A DNA stretch of 64,000 nucleotides from contig NZ_FTMX01000012.1 in assembly GCF_900156045.1 (NCBI RefSeq), positions 59,575 to 123,574 on the forward strand. Reading direction: 5' to 3'. The DNA is from Peribacillus simplex (GTDB taxonomy: Bacteria > Bacillota > Bacilli > Bacillales > DSM-1321). Shown here in pieces: positions 1-9,289 of this stretch (positions are counted from its first letter, which is position 1; every line of letters begins with the position of its first letter). The translations under genes and the position numbers were made by a program. The notes beneath the pieces are model-generated. The model was not told the origin of the DNA. It made no database searches and worked only from the letters and a program-made list of their open reading frames with translations.

Positions 1-488
1 AGAACAATCAGCAAAATTTAGATAAAAATGAGTGGATTGACTATATTAGACAAGCATTATATATGGGAAAAGTTTGTGCATACGCGCAAGGTTTCACTCA
101 ATATAAAATGACTTCTGAACTTAACGGATGGGATTTGCCTTTAAAAGATATTGCGCTGATTTTCCGCGGTGGCTGCATCATTCGTGCAGAATTTTTAAAC
201 GTCATTAGCGAAGCCTATCAAAAGCAGCCGGATCTGGCTAATTTATTGATCTCACCATATTTTGCCGAAAAGGTTACAGATTATCAGGTAGGATTGCGAA
301 AGGTTGTCTGTGAGGGAATAAACTCCGGTATCTCGTTCCCATGCTTAAGCGCTTCACTTTCTTATTACGATAGTTATCGAACAGGCATTTCAAATGCTAG
401 TCTTTTGCAGGCACAACGTGATTATTTTGGTGCACATACCTATGAACGACGTGATTTGGCAGGAGTCTTTCACACAAACTGGCAGTGA
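1..488 (+). CDS. gnd: 6-phosphogluconate dehydrogenase, C-terminal part (5' end outside window)
   Basis: Oxidative decarboxylation of 6-phosphogluconate to ribulose 5-phosphate in the pentose phosphate pathway. The reading frame is open from base 3, and the residues before the first ATG at 63 (WIDYIRQALYMGKVCAYAQG) continue the family sequence, so the gene starts left of the window and 63 is not the start. About 161 residues of a usual ~470 are visible, all from the helical C-terminal domain. Recognisable blocks are IFRGGCIIRA and the conserved tail DYFGAHTYERRD...FHTNW. The frame ends normally at TGA 486-488 and a terminator follows. Whether it is NADP- or NAD-specific cannot be judged because the Rossmann domain is missing. 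Confidence 0.95.
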   Translation, partial: NNQQNLDKNEWIDYIRQALYMGKVCAYAQGFTQYKMTSELNGWDLPLKDIALIFRGGCIIRAEFLNVISEAYQKQPDLANLLISPYFAEKVTDYQVGLRKVVCEGINSGISFPCLSASLSYYDSYRTGISNASLLQAQRDYFGAHTYERRDLAGVFHTNWQ

Positions 489-560
489 TGGAAAGTGACA
501 AAGAAACAGTCATTTTTCAATAACCGTTCATGAATTTAAGACAAGTACTTTACTTCAATA

Positions 561-588
561 AGAGAGTTGCTTTGGCAGCTCTTTTTCT
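561..588 (+). terminator. Rho-independent terminator of gnd
   Basis: An 8-bp stem (AGAGTTGC / GCAGCTCT, one G-U pair) with a TTTG loop is followed by TTTTT. It lies about 75 bases after the gnd stop codon. Confidence 0.8.
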
Positions 589-599
589 TATGTAACAAA

Positions 600-695
600 A
601 GGGGGGCTATCTCAATTTTTAAATTGGAGGGGGTGTGCGGGACTCCTGCGGGAAAAGCGTGTCCAGGGGAGATCCCGCAGGCTGGAATTAAGAGG
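600..695 (+). repeat. Degenerate copy of GC-rich intergenic repeat
   Basis: The stretch GACTCCTGCGGGA...GAGATCCCGCAGGC resembles the core of the three longer repeats at 11386, 27782 and 36252 (GAGACTCCTGCGGGAGCAG...GAGACCCCACAGGCG). The rest of the unit and its termini are not recognisable, so this is either a relic or another subfamily. Confidence 0.5.
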
Positions 696-708
696 CTGGA
701 AATTTTAG

Positions 709-1056
709 TTATGGCATTTTAAATGGTGCATTTAATTGATGATAATCCCTATATGATCGATAAGATACAATTTTTTTATCCTGATAATGTCCATCCAACT
801 GCAAAATTTTAGATTTATTTGTTTCTAAATAATAATTATACCCTTCTGTTTCTAAACTATGGAAGGTATAGGAAATTCCAAGCATTTGTTTCTTGGTGAC
901 TTTTGCATCAGGGTGATGTTGTATGAAATCAGCCAATTGTTGTACAGATGTTGATGGAGTGTCTGCGATATTAAATAATGTTTCCTTAATATTAGTCTTT
1001 ACTTTATTCAAAGTAGTTTTTGCTTTATGTTTGATTTTGTTGGAACGCCTTGTCAT
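709..1056 (-). CDS. Hypothetical protein, basic N-terminus
   Basis: Family not recognised. The start at 1056 is chosen because GGGAGTGAT lies four bases before that ATG. An upstream ATG at 1131 would add 25 residues and lacks such a site. The product is 115 residues. It opens with a Lys/Arg-rich segment (MTRRSNKIKHKAKTTLNKVK), then has an amphipathic, largely helical stretch and a Tyr-rich C-terminus. No signal peptide or membrane segment is seen. It stands alone on the minus strand, converging on gnd, next to a degenerate repeat. The good ribosome binding site and length make it a probable gene. Confidence 0.55.
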   Translation of the reverse strand: MTRRSNKIKHKAKTTLNKVKTNIKETLFNIADTPSTSVQQLADFIQHHPDAKVTKKQMLGISYTFHSLETEGYNYYLETNKSKILQLDGHYQDKKIVSYRSYRDYHQLNAPFKMP

Positions 1057-1388
1057 AAATATCACTCCCACTCTGATTATAGTTAAAAGATTTATTATCT
1101 TATTTCCAATCAGCAAACGGAATAAACACAAAATTGAAACCTGGGAGAACTTCTACTAAAAGAGAAAAAGTCTTGGTGTAAAAGATAATGTTTTTTGGGA
1201 GGTTTAATACTCAGTATAAGTGGTATATAAAGGATATCGGTTTATAGCAGTTTATTCACACTGCTACCTTCATTATATTAGGGGTCCTTTACGAAATAGT
1301 ATCGTTTCCTGAATAATGTCTACTAGTGGCTCATATTCTTCTTTTGATTATTACTAATTATTTTCAAATAATAAAGGAGTGATAGATC

Positions 1389-1583
1389 ATGAGGCAAATG
1401 TGTATTTACTGTTTTAAATGGGCTGACATGGATACGATGACACCAATTTTTGAACAAGGCAGGGAGTTCGTCAATTATTATTGCGAAGATTGTGTTACTG
1501 CTGTTATGGATAATTTGTTTAAGCTTCCATGCAAACATGGTCGTTCCTATTCCGATGTATGCGAACAATCAAGAACCCACTAG
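1389..1583 (+). CDS. Small cysteine-rich protein, possible zinc ribbon
   Basis: A 64-residue protein with two CxxC pairs (CIYC near residue 5 and CEDC near residue 32) and two more cysteines, CKHG near 48 and C58. The pairs could hold one Zn ion in a zinc-ribbon knuckle; this is inference from spacing only. AAAGGAGTGAT precedes the ATG at good distance, and a terminator-like hairpin follows, so the unit looks like a single transcribed gene. Family not recognised. Confidence 0.55.
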   Translation: MRQMCIYCFKWADMDTMTPIFEQGREFVNYYCEDCVTAVMDNLFKLPCKHGRSYSDVCEQSRTH

Positions 1584-1591
1584 CATCAAGC

Positions 1592-1640
1592 CAAGCCCTT
1601 TAATAGTAAAGTCCATCTCAAAAGAGAAGGGCTTTTTTTG
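1592..1640 (+). terminator. Terminator-like hairpin after the small Cys-rich gene
   Basis: AAGCCCTT and AAGGGCTT pair across a loop of about 25 bases, and TTTTTTT follows. Confidence 0.6.
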
Positions 1641-2210
1641 TTCGGGTTCTTCCTTTTTTTAATAATATTGCATTTTGCTCAAAGCCTTAATATAGGGGGA
1701 AACGGGGATTCAGAAATGAGTGCTCACCTAACATATGAATATCTTTAAAGTCGAAGGTCTCCCACAGTTTATTGATGGGTGGCCTTTTGTTGGATTCTTT
1801 TCAATTCTACTCCTACATTAAAGAACTGCCTGGCTGAAATGAAATGTTACCGTCACATTTAAAAGCAATGTAACTGCAAGTAATTCCTCACGTAATTTGT
1901 CAGGAGGTTTAAAGCCTAGTTATTTCAACCCACTTAAACAATATGATCATGCCGAATATTATTAAGTGGTACTCATGAGGTAGTATATCGGATTGAGGAA
2001 AAATAAAATAGGATGTACATGATTTGAGCCTGAAAATTATGAATTTGGATTAGATATTAAACAAAATGTTCTTGCATACAACAGATGGGTATCTAAATAA
2101 AGTTATCGTAATTTGTCTCTAGCTTTAACAATATTGCTCTTTATTTCTTGGATAAGAATTTTATCAAAAAAAACAGTTAAGAAACTAAAGCATTTAAGGG
2201 GAAGATTAAC
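1641..2210. other. Intergenic stretch with an orphan terminator-like hairpin
   Basis: No convincing gene is seen. At 1754-1788 a hairpin (AAGGTC and CCCA paired with TGGG and GGCCTT, then TTTT) looks like a terminator with no gene in front of it. At 2117-2219 a short frame could encode a hydrophobic peptide (SLALTILLFISWIRIL) but has no clear start. Confidence 0.4.
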
Positions 2211-2426
2211 CTGTTAAAGGAATTCTATGTTTGTTATACTCTTGACGCTGATGTTAAGTGGGAGAAAATAAAAAAAGGAATGAGCAGTAAAAAAGAGGAT
2301 GTTTTACAAGAAGTCCTAAAAAGGATGGAACTCTGTGAGTATTTTATTGTAAAAAGTGATAGTAAACATCATATTATCAATACATCTTTAATCCGTTATA
2401 TACGTATTTTTGATGAAAAAAAGTAA
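2211..2426 (+). CDS. Short hypothetical ORF without a standard start
   Basis: The frame gives a protein-like sequence of about 71 residues (FYVCYTLDADVKWEKIKKGM...) ending at TAA 2424-2426. There is a good Shine-Dalgarno (AAGGGGAAG, 2196-2204), but the codon at proper distance is CTG (2211), with no ATG, GTG or TTG in frame nearby. It may use CTG, or be the 3' remnant of a decayed gene, which fits the transposase relic just downstream. Family not recognised. Confidence 0.25.
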   Translation: MLKEFYVCYTLDADVKWEKIKKGMSSKKEDVLQEVLKRMELCEYFIVKSDSKHHIINTSLIRYIRIFDEKK

Positions 2427-2470
2427 TCTCACTACTGCTTTCTTATAATATAAGTTATGGTTGTATTCTC

Positions 2471-2735
2471 CTAACAGTCTATCTGGGAGGGGATTTTTCT
2501 TTGGGAAAAAAGGGGCAAACCTTTCATGCATATACAGAATAATAAAGCGTAAAGTTGCAAAAAAGTGATGTGCAAATAGCTAATTGGGTAAAAAAATTAA
2601 AAATAATGAGCCATTAGAAGACCAGCGTGGTATATCGAATCAGTAAATATTGAGGAAGAAAATTTTTATCTGAAAGCGCAGGTGGACTATTTGTACAAAA
2701 ACAGCTGAGCAAGCTTAAGTTGTATTCATGGTCGG
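2471..2735 (+). pseudogene. IS3-type transposase OrfA remnant
   Basis: From the TTG at 2501 the frame reads MGKKGQTFHAYTE, then stops. With frameshifts, KSDVQIANWVKKLKNNEPLED and EEENFYLKAQVDYLYK can be read further on. These match the helix-turn-helix OrfA of IS3-group elements (GIKS..Q...WVKKY..GE...DQRG, then VEEE..YLKAQVEYLKK). The preceding 30 bases, including GGGAGGGGATTTTTCT, recur before a second remnant at 26450. No OrfB or inverted ends are visible, so the element is long dead. Confidence 0.6.
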
Positions 2736-2760
2736 TTAACACTTTGAAAGGAGTGTAAAG

Positions 2761-3453
2761 ATGAATAAAGAACTAGAGGATGATTTTATTGAGGCATTAA
2801 TGGTTTCCCTTCAAGACGAAAGGGTCATTGAAAAGATAAAAGCAATAGCAGAATCGGGCTCGTTTAGTCAAATGGGGGTACCTAAGGAGCTGCTGAGAGA
2901 AAAAGAAAAAGAAATTGCAAAGCTCCAGCAAGAGATTGAGTCGAAAAAAGAGGAAATTAGTGAGTACCGAATAATGATCGACCTACTAAATGAGAAAATG
3001 GAATCCTATTTTAATGAATTGCAAAAGAGAAGAGCAGACTATCGGGAAGCAGAAGAACTTTTCGAAGCTGTTCAACAATTATCAGAAACCACTAAAAATT
3101 CCTTGAAAGGGATCTTCAAGGGCGGTTCAGTGCAGGAATTTATTGTCTGTGGTGTGCAATATGAAAACATTTCATCTTTGTGGGATTTTATAAAAAACGA
3201 GATTATGGAAGGGCGGGAGCAGGAAAGAGTTATTTTGCTTGATCTTTTTCAGTATTTCTTTCAACAATACAGTAAAACATACGATACTCCTTTATATAAT
3301 TTACAGGAAGTGAAAATGAATGAGGTCTTCAGAGAAGACTTGTACATAAGAGCCCTCAATAGCAAAATATCCGGGAACATTACGGACATCCTGCTGCCAG
3401 GATATATGAGCATTAATGGTAAAACCATTAAAAAATCCGTTGTGAGAATTTAG
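2761..3453 (+). CDS. Coiled-coil protein with GrpE-like C-terminal segment, partner of the Hsp70-like ATPase
   Basis: A 230-residue soluble protein. Residues ~45-120 form a long charged coiled coil (EKEKEIAKLQQEIESKKEEI). Residues ~125-230 are a compact domain ending LLPGYMSINGKTIKKSVVRI, which resembles the closing beta segment of GrpE (GY......IRPAMVKV). GrpE is the nucleotide exchange factor of DnaK and has the same layout of coiled coil followed by beta domain. The downstream gene encodes an Hsp70-like ATPase, so a dedicated exchange-factor role is a reasonable inference, but overall similarity is weak and unproven. AAAGGAGTG precedes the ATG. The two genes are 38 bases apart and surely cotranscribed. 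Confidence 0.6.
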   Translation: MNKELEDDFIEALMVSLQDERVIEKIKAIAESGSFSQMGVPKELLREKEKEIAKLQQEIESKKEEISEYRIMIDLLNEKMESYFNELQKRRADYREAEELFEAVQQLSETTKNSLKGIFKGGSVQEFIVCGVQYENISSLWDFIKNEIMEGREQERVILLDLFQYFFQQYSKTYDTPLYNLQEVKMNEVFREDLYIRALNSKISGNITDILLPGYMSINGKTIKKSVVRI

Positions 3454-3491
3454 CAGGCGAAAAAGAGAATGAAAATAAAGGAGAAATAACA

Positions 3492-6400
3492 ATGACATCG
3501 ATTATTATCCCAGAGATTGAAGAAGGCATTGAAAAAATCCTTCTTATGCAATGGTATAAACAGCCGGGCGATTATATTACGGTGGGCGAAAGCTTAGCCA
3601 AATTCAGCTGTGAGGGCATCGAATTTGACCTTTTTTCAGAAAAAGAAGGTACCCTTAAAGAATTGAATGTAGCGGAGGACACTATAGTCAAGATTGGTGA
3701 TCTGATATGTTATTTGGATTCTGGAGAAGCTCTTTCAGAAGAATTAATAATAGAAGTTGAAAAGCAAGAAATGATAGAAGATGAAGAGCCCCTTGAGAAC
3801 GTTACAAGTTTAGCTGAAAAAAATAACATAGACAGTTCTATATACTTAATGAACGAAGAGCCGGTTTTATACTCGCCTGATTCCCAAACCGTTCCAGTCT
3901 CAACCATTTCAATGACTTATAAAGAAGTGAGATCTTTAATCAGCCATTTATATCAGAGTGCAGAAGAAACCTTTTTTAAAGATGAAGCGAGCTTCTTTCA
4001 AGATATTAAAAAGATGCTCCGTTCCAGATGGGTTTACATGAATAACGGGAATGTTATATATGATCACAACATTGCAGCTTTATTTCCTTATAGAAAATAC
4101 TATGAATTAATGGACGAAGATTTTGACTACAAAGAGCATCTGGACGTCTCCGGTTTTAAAGGTGATGCCATGACAAGGGAAGAAGCTGCCAAAAGTTTCA
4201 ATACAACCGATCACCCTATATATAAGAAAATAATAGCTTTAGAGGATTACTCCACGAGTAAAAATCCTTCCATTTCAAGGATATTTGCCAATCAAACGGC
4301 TAACTCTTCTAAATCAATAGCGTTTAAATTCAACGGGTACGACATTCAAAGTTTCGATGTAGTAAATCAAAAAAACAATTTGCTGGGCAAAGGATTTTTC
4401 GTTCCCGTTTTCCGTTTAGATGGGGAAAATGCCTTTGGAATCAATGATCAAGTGGCTCTCCATCTCTGGCTGGAAAACCGTTTAGTACCAAGTGGATTAA
4501 GCGCAGAACGCCAGAAGGAGTATGATTATTTGCTGGCATTGTATCAATTAAAGGGTTTAGATCATGAAAGTTTTCTAAAAGAATTGCCATCAATAGCTAT
4601 CGATTCCAAGACGTTTTATGAGAAGCTTTTAAACTCTGAAAAAGTAAGAGCTGATATTGATACATATGATGAAAAGATGCTAACAGATCCAAACCGTGGA
4701 CATTGGGATTTATGGCCTGTCCTATCTGATGAAAAACCTTTAACGATAAAACTGAATGAAGAAATAATGGCCAGAAACCCCAAAATGGATATTAGGGAGG
4801 ACGGCATAGTTGGCATTGATTTTGGAACCAAAAGTACAGTGGTCGTTCATCAAGAGGAGAGTGATTTTACTCTTCCCATGCGTATTGGGGTTGGCTACCT
4901 TAACACGGAAGTACAAGATTGGCATTATGAAAATCCAACCGTGATTGAATTTATTGATTTAGAACATTTCCTGGAGCTTTATCAAGAAAAGGAAGGAAGG
5001 CCAGATACAAGGTGGCAGGATGTGACGGTTTCCCACAATGCTCTTAACAATTTGATGAATGGAAAGAGTGACCATTATTATTCCATATTGAATAATCTAA
5101 AGCAGTGGGCTGGAGAAAAGAGAAACGAGCTCCGATTAAAAGACAAGAGGGGATATGCCGTTGTACTGCGTTCCTTTCTGGACTTAGCCGACCAGGAAAT
5201 CAACCCAATTGAGTTATACGCTTACTATCTCGGTTTGTATATCAATAACCAGAACAATGGGATATACCTGGACTACACCTTGTCTTTTCCAGTGACGTAT
5301 GAAAAAGAGGTAAGAGAAAAAATTATAAAGTGTTTTGAGTGTGGGTTAAAAAAGACGCTTCCTATGCCGATTCAGCAAGATGAAGAATTAATGAAAAAGT
5401 TTCGCGTAACCGCTGGGGCGAGCGAACCTGCTGCCTATGCCGTTTGTGCGTTACAGGAATACGGGTTTGAACCGGAAGATGATGAAAAGACGTACTATGG
5501 TGTGTTTGATTTTGGCGGAGGAACGACAGATTTTGATTTTGGTATTTGGCGTGAAGCGGGCTTGAAAGAAAGCAGATATGATTATGTCATCGAGCATTTT
5601 GCAGCGGGCGGGGACCGTTATTTAGGTGGAGAGAACATGCTAGAGCTTTTGGCGTTCCAAGTGTTTAAAAACAACCAAAGAACAATGCGTGAGCTAAATA
5701 TTCCTTATACTCTCCCAGCAGAATGTGTCAAATTTCCAGGAAGTGAAACGCTGATTAATGAGTCACAAGAATCCTACTTAAATACGAAACAATTGGTAGA
5801 AAAATTAAGGCCGCTTTGGGAAAGGCATGAACGGTATGAAGAACAGTTTGGAAAAGGCATGATTCGGGCAGACTTGTTTGACAAAGCCGGACACGCAAAA
5901 CTAAATGTGGAACTTTTGATCGATCAAGATGAAATGGAACAACTGATTGAGGAAAGAATTGAAAAAGGCATTAAAAATTTCTTTGAGTCATTAAGGCGCG
6001 CTTTTGCCCGATCAGAACCTAGTAAAATTAATAAAGTAAATATACTGCTTGCGGGTAATTCAAGTAAATCCCCGGTCGTTATGAATCTATTTAATAAATG
6101 GATTGAAAGGGAAGTGCAGAAAACTCAAAATTGGGGAGAAGTGTCTGATAATCTTTTTGAGATTCTTCCACCACTGGGGACGGAAGGCGCTTATTTAAAG
6201 CAAGAAGAGAGAAACAGAGTGGTTAACCGAGATATTTTAACAGCCCCTACAGGAAAAACAGGCGTTGCCTTTGGACTTCTACAAAGCAGAAAAGGCGGAA
6301 GTATAAAAGTTATTGACCGCGATATGATCAACGGTGAATCAAAGTTCAAGTATTTTCTTGGCATCGGGAGAAAAGGGAAATTAAAAACAGTGATTGATCA

Positions 6401-6671
6401 AGAAGAAGAGTATAACATATGGCATCTTTTCATTGATGCGTCAGAAGAAGATTTTGAAATTTATTACACAAGCCTGCCGGAAGCTAGTACCAACCAGCTT
6501 GATATTAAGCAGGCACAGAGGAAAAAGCTTCGAATTGGGCATGTAGATGATTCAGCTTTTGTTTATATTCGAACCATAAGCCCGACTGTTATTGAATATG
6601 TTGTTGCAGACGAAGACTCGATTTTAAATGGGGTATATTTATCTGAAATTACTAAAGTAGAATTAAGCTAA
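3492..6671 (+). CDS. Hsp70/actin-fold ATPase with N-terminal lipoyl-type barrel
   Basis: A 1059-residue protein with an unusual domain order. Residues ~1-75 look like a biotinyl/lipoyl beta-barrel (PGDYITVGESLAKFSCEGIE...GTLKELNVAEDTIVKIGDLI), but the position of the modified Lys in the usual E-T-D-K-A turn is Gly (C-E-G-I). Residues ~90-435 are not recognised. The ATPase follows: phosphate-1 GIDFGTKSTVVV near 440, phosphate-2 FDFGGGTTDFDFG near 670, adenosine motif ILLAGNSSKSPVV near 850. These are hallmarks of the Hsp70/actin superfamily. There is no signal peptide or membrane segment, so it is cytosolic. Downstream of the GrpE-like coiled-coil gene, it probably forms a chaperone-like machine of unknown client. 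A remnant transposase lies upstream, hinting at an accessory locus. Confidence 0.7.
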   Translation: MTSIIIPEIEEGIEKILLMQWYKQPGDYITVGESLAKFSCEGIEFDLFSEKEGTLKELNVAEDTIVKIGDLICYLDSGEALSEELIIEVEKQEMIEDEEPLENVTSLAEKNNIDSSIYLMNEEPVLYSPDSQTVPVSTISMTYKEVRSLISHLYQSAEETFFKDEASFFQDIKKMLRSRWVYMNNGNVIYDHNIAALFPYRKYYELMDEDFDYKEHLDVSGFKGDAMTREEAAKSFNTTDHPIYKKIIALEDYSTSKNPSISRIFANQTANSSKSIAFKFNGYDIQSFDVVNQKNNLLGKGFFVPVFRLDGENAFGINDQVALHLWLENRLVPSGLSAERQKEYDYLLALYQLKGLDHESFLKELPSIAIDSKTFYEKLLNSEKVRADIDTYDEKMLTDPNRGHWDLWPVLSDEKPLTIKLNEEIMARNPKMDIREDGIVGIDFGTKSTVVVHQEESDFTLPMRIGVGYLNTEVQDWHYENPTVIEFIDLEHFLELYQEKEGRPDTRWQDVTVSHNALNNLMNGKSDHYYSILNNLKQWAGEKRNELRLKDKRGYAVVLRSFLDLADQEINPIELYAYYLGLYINNQNNGIYLDYTLSFPVTYEKEVREKIIKCFECGLKKTLPMPIQQDEELMKKFRVTAGASEPAAYAVCALQEYGFEPEDDEKTYYGVFDFGGGTTDFDFGIWREAGLKESRYDYVIEHFAAGGDRYLGGENMLELLAFQVFKNNQRTMRELNIPYTLPAECVKFPGSETLINESQESYLNTKQLVEKLRPLWERHERYEEQFGKGMIRADLFDKAGHAKLNVELLIDQDEMEQLIEERIEKGIKNFFESLRRAFARSEPSKINKVNILLAGNSSKSPVVMNLFNKWIEREVQKTQNWGEVSDNLFEILPPLGTEGAYLKQEERNRVVNRDILTAPTGKTGVAFGLLQSRKGGSIKVIDRDMINGESKFKYFLGIGRKGKLKTVIDQEEEYNIWHLFIDASEEDFEIYYTSLPEASTNQLDIKQAQRKKLRIGHVDDSAFVYIRTISPTVIEYVVADEDSILNGVYLSEITKVELS

Positions 6672-6844
6672 TTTTGTTTGATTGATTCAAATGAATATAT
6701 CAAGAGCCGGATTTGATTAATGAATTTAGGATATGAATAGATAAAGAAGCTATGTTTTATTTGCATGGTATAAATGGAATAATTCCCACTTGGTGCTTCG
6801 GTTAAGGTTTTATGTATGAGTGGAAAACAACCCAATTTAAAGGA

Positions 6845-6879
6845 AAAGGCCTCCGCAGTTTACTGTGTGAGGCCTTTTC
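6845..6879. terminator. Bidirectional terminator between the Hsp70-like gene and the ger operon
   Basis: AAAAGGCCTC and GAGGCCTTTT pair around the loop CGCAGTTTACTGTGT. A-rich and T-rich flanks let it serve both converging units. Confidence 0.8.
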
Positions 6880-6961
6880 ATGCTCGTCGTACTTGTATCC
6901 TAAGAAAAAGTTTTCATTTTCAACATTTAATGCTAGAAGCTCTAAGTTTTTACCTGAGGGT

Positions 6962-8176
6962 TCATTTCTTTGATCCTCCTGAAGTACCATAATCATTAAT
7001 CGTTAATTTTACATCGTAGTTGATCTGAGTTTCACTAAATGTTTGGTCCCAATTCTTTTTGACCTTATTCCATACTTTTGGGTGCTCAATTCTTAATTGA
7101 TTTCCGAAGCCAGCAACGTCCACTTGGTATTCTCTTTGCATTTTTTCCAATACATTCCCCACCAAGCGTTTCACTTCTTTTTCAGATGATTTTTCTGCTT
7201 TTTTTAGGAATTCATTTTTAAAAGTATTTCCCTGATTCACCCAAGTTTCAGACAGTCTTCCCACGGATTCAATGTTTACATCAAAAGAGATGTTGTCGCC
7301 ATTAACTCTTGGTATGATAGTGCTTTTCATGGACTCTATCTCAAACACAATCAGCTGACCGGTTTCTTTATCAAAGCTTTTCACTACACCGCCTTTTCCC
7401 TTACCTGTTATCCATGTTACGCCCTCCAGTTCTTCCTCATTTAAAAAACCAGTCATTTTGTGTGTCTTACCATCGATCACTGCAGCACCAGCAAATTTGA
7501 CTTGCCCATTCACTGATAGTACATTTTGCAACAGAAAACTAGATTCTGATTTGATCTTACTTTCTATTTTAATTAGCGACATAGGAGGCAAAATCCTCGC
7601 TGTTCGATAGGCATTTTCCACAATGCCAACCAGACGAAACGCTGGAATTTCTCCTGCTGTCTTTGTTTCCAGTGTGTTCCTTGCTCTTCCTTTACTGATG
7701 AGCACAAGACAGCTTGGTCTAAAATCATTATCGCGGAGATTAAGATCAAGTAATTGTTCCAAACCATACGATTTTGCAAGCTCTTCACTTATAACAATCA
7801 CTTTCATATGGTGAGCGGTTAAGGGTTGTTCACTTCTCAATGATAATTCACGAGTCATTTGAAGGACGGAATCTCCCGTTTGAGAAACATTCACATAAGA
7901 TTTTTTTTGTGGTCCGGTTTGTTTCGTTGTTGAACTTGCTACTTGTGGAGTGATAATTTGATAGGTTGAAGTAAGCAGGTCTTTTCTCAAATACCCATCC
8001 CCTTGTTCATTTAACTCTTTCTCAACGAAGGTCTTCTTGCCTGTATCAAATGCCAAACCTATTCCTAAACTTTGCTCTTCAATTTCATGACTGCTCCAAC
8101 ATCCTGTAAGAAATAAGAGCAAAAGAACGGGGAGGGAAACGAGGAGAGGCCGGATATTTTTATGTGTTTGTTTCAT
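6962..8176 (-). CDS. Spore germination lipoprotein, Ger(x)C family
   Basis: C subunit of a germinant receptor in the spore inner membrane. The N-terminus is a lipoprotein signal with lipobox LTGC at about residue 26 (LLLLFLTGCWSSHEIEE). The following ~375 residues match the GerAC family in length and pattern (LSLRSEQPLTAHHMKVIVIS, then R.....WITG.GKGGVVKSF). The 404-residue length is typical. Its start overlaps the end of the B-subunit gene by 17 bases, consistent with translational coupling in one operon. It is the last gene of the operon, before the terminator at 6845-6879. The paralogue (GerA, GerB, GerK or other) and the germinant cannot be assigned from sequence alone. Confidence 0.93.
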   Translation of the reverse strand: MKQTHKNIRPLLVSLPVLLLLFLTGCWSSHEIEEQSLGIGLAFDTGKKTFVEKELNEQGDGYLRKDLLTSTYQIITPQVASSTTKQTGPQKKSYVNVSQTGDSVLQMTRELSLRSEQPLTAHHMKVIVISEELAKSYGLEQLLDLNLRDNDFRPSCLVLISKGRARNTLETKTAGEIPAFRLVGIVENAYRTARILPPMSLIKIESKIKSESSFLLQNVLSVNGQVKFAGAAVIDGKTHKMTGFLNEEELEGVTWITGKGKGGVVKSFDKETGQLIVFEIESMKSTIIPRVNGDNISFDVNIESVGRLSETWVNQGNTFKNEFLKKAEKSSEKEVKRLVGNVLEKMQREYQVDVAGFGNQLRIEHPKVWNKVKKNWDQTFSETQINYDVKLTINDYGTSGGSKK

Positions 8177-9263
8177 ATTTTTCTCCCTTTACTCTTGAGA
8201 TAATAAGCAGGAGAAGCGGCAGTAAACCAAATAAGAACAGTGCGACATTGCCGAGGAAATCTCCAATTTTAAAGAGGTCATTGATATTCTTCGGAACCAT
8301 TGCAATGATGTAGAGAATTGGAAGCAACCCAAACATAAATGGGTGAATGCTCTTTTTTGAAAGTTGAGCCAGCCCTAAAGCAGCTGCATAAAATGATATG
8401 GTGAATGTGGAAAAAATTTGCATGATCCATACCACGAGCAATAAAGAATCAAACCGTTCAAAGATCAAACCGGCGACTTCAAAACTTCGAATAAGATCAA
8501 GTGTCGGCCATGTTCTCGTGACCACTCCATCAATAGATAATGCCCCGATAACCATTACGACCGTTATCACGTAAAAAATCAGTGGAATGGAAACTCCAAC
8601 AATAACTGCTTTTACTGCTTTTTTTGGCTGATTCATAAACGGAAGAAGCAGTAACATGATTTCAGCCCCTGTAAAAGCGGGAGCCGTAGTTTTTACTCCG
8701 TTAAGTACAGGGATAACTCCTTCTCCTAATACCGGACGCAGATTATCGATTTCAAATATTTTAAAGCTCATAAAGGTAACAACCAAAAAAAGGATAACTG
8801 TCAAAGGCAATATAATTTCAAAAAGACGGGCAATCGGGTTAATGCCGCCGATGATCAGATAGAGGCCCACCCACATAAACATCATGATAATTGCCCAGGT
8901 AGGCGTACCTTCAAGAAGTAAATACTTTACTACCTCCGCCATTGAACGGAGCTGAAACCCGGAAGTCAAAAGAAAATAACATATGATGCCTAAACTAAGT
9001 AAACTCCCGACCCATTTTCCTACAATATCGTTGATGTATTGATAAACGGTTTTTTTGGGAAACTGTTGGCTTAATTTGACAATGATCACCCCCGCGATAA
9101 TCGCGATGACTCCGCCTAAAATAACGCTTATCCATACATCTGGTGTATGTACCTTCTCCGTAGATGATCTGGGTAGGGTGAGTAATCCTGTACCGAGTAT
9201 GAAGTTGATGACAATGACAGCTGTTTGAGGAGTTGTAATTTTGTCTTTCGGACTGAGAATCAT
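8160..9263 (-). CDS. Spore germination permease, GerAB family
   Basis: B subunit of the germinant receptor, an APC-fold membrane protein thought to bind the germinant. The 367 residues carry about ten hydrophobic segments. The N-terminus (KITTPQTAVIVINFILGTGL) has the glycine-bearing first helix typical of the family. The length matches other GerAB proteins. It sits between the A and C genes, 26 bases after the former and overlapping the latter. Confidence 0.93.
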   Translation of the reverse strand: MILSPKDKITTPQTAVIVINFILGTGLLTLPRSSTEKVHTPDVWISVILGGVIAIIAGVIIVKLSQQFPKKTVYQYINDIVGKWVGSLLSLGIICYFLLTSGFQLRSMAEVVKYLLLEGTPTWAIIMMFMWVGLYLIIGGINPIARLFEIILPLTVILFLVVTFMSFKIFEIDNLRPVLGEGVIPVLNGVKTTAPAFTGAEIMLLLLPFMNQPKKAVKAVIVGVSIPLIFYVITVVMVIGALSIDGVVTRTWPTLDLIRSFEVAGLIFERFDSLLLVVWIMQIFSTFTISFYAAALGLAQLSKKSIHPFMFGLLPILYIIAMVPKNINDLFKIGDFLGNVALFLFGLLPLLLLIISRVKGEKYETNT

Positions 9264-9289
9264 TCATTAACCACCCTTTCACCGATAGG

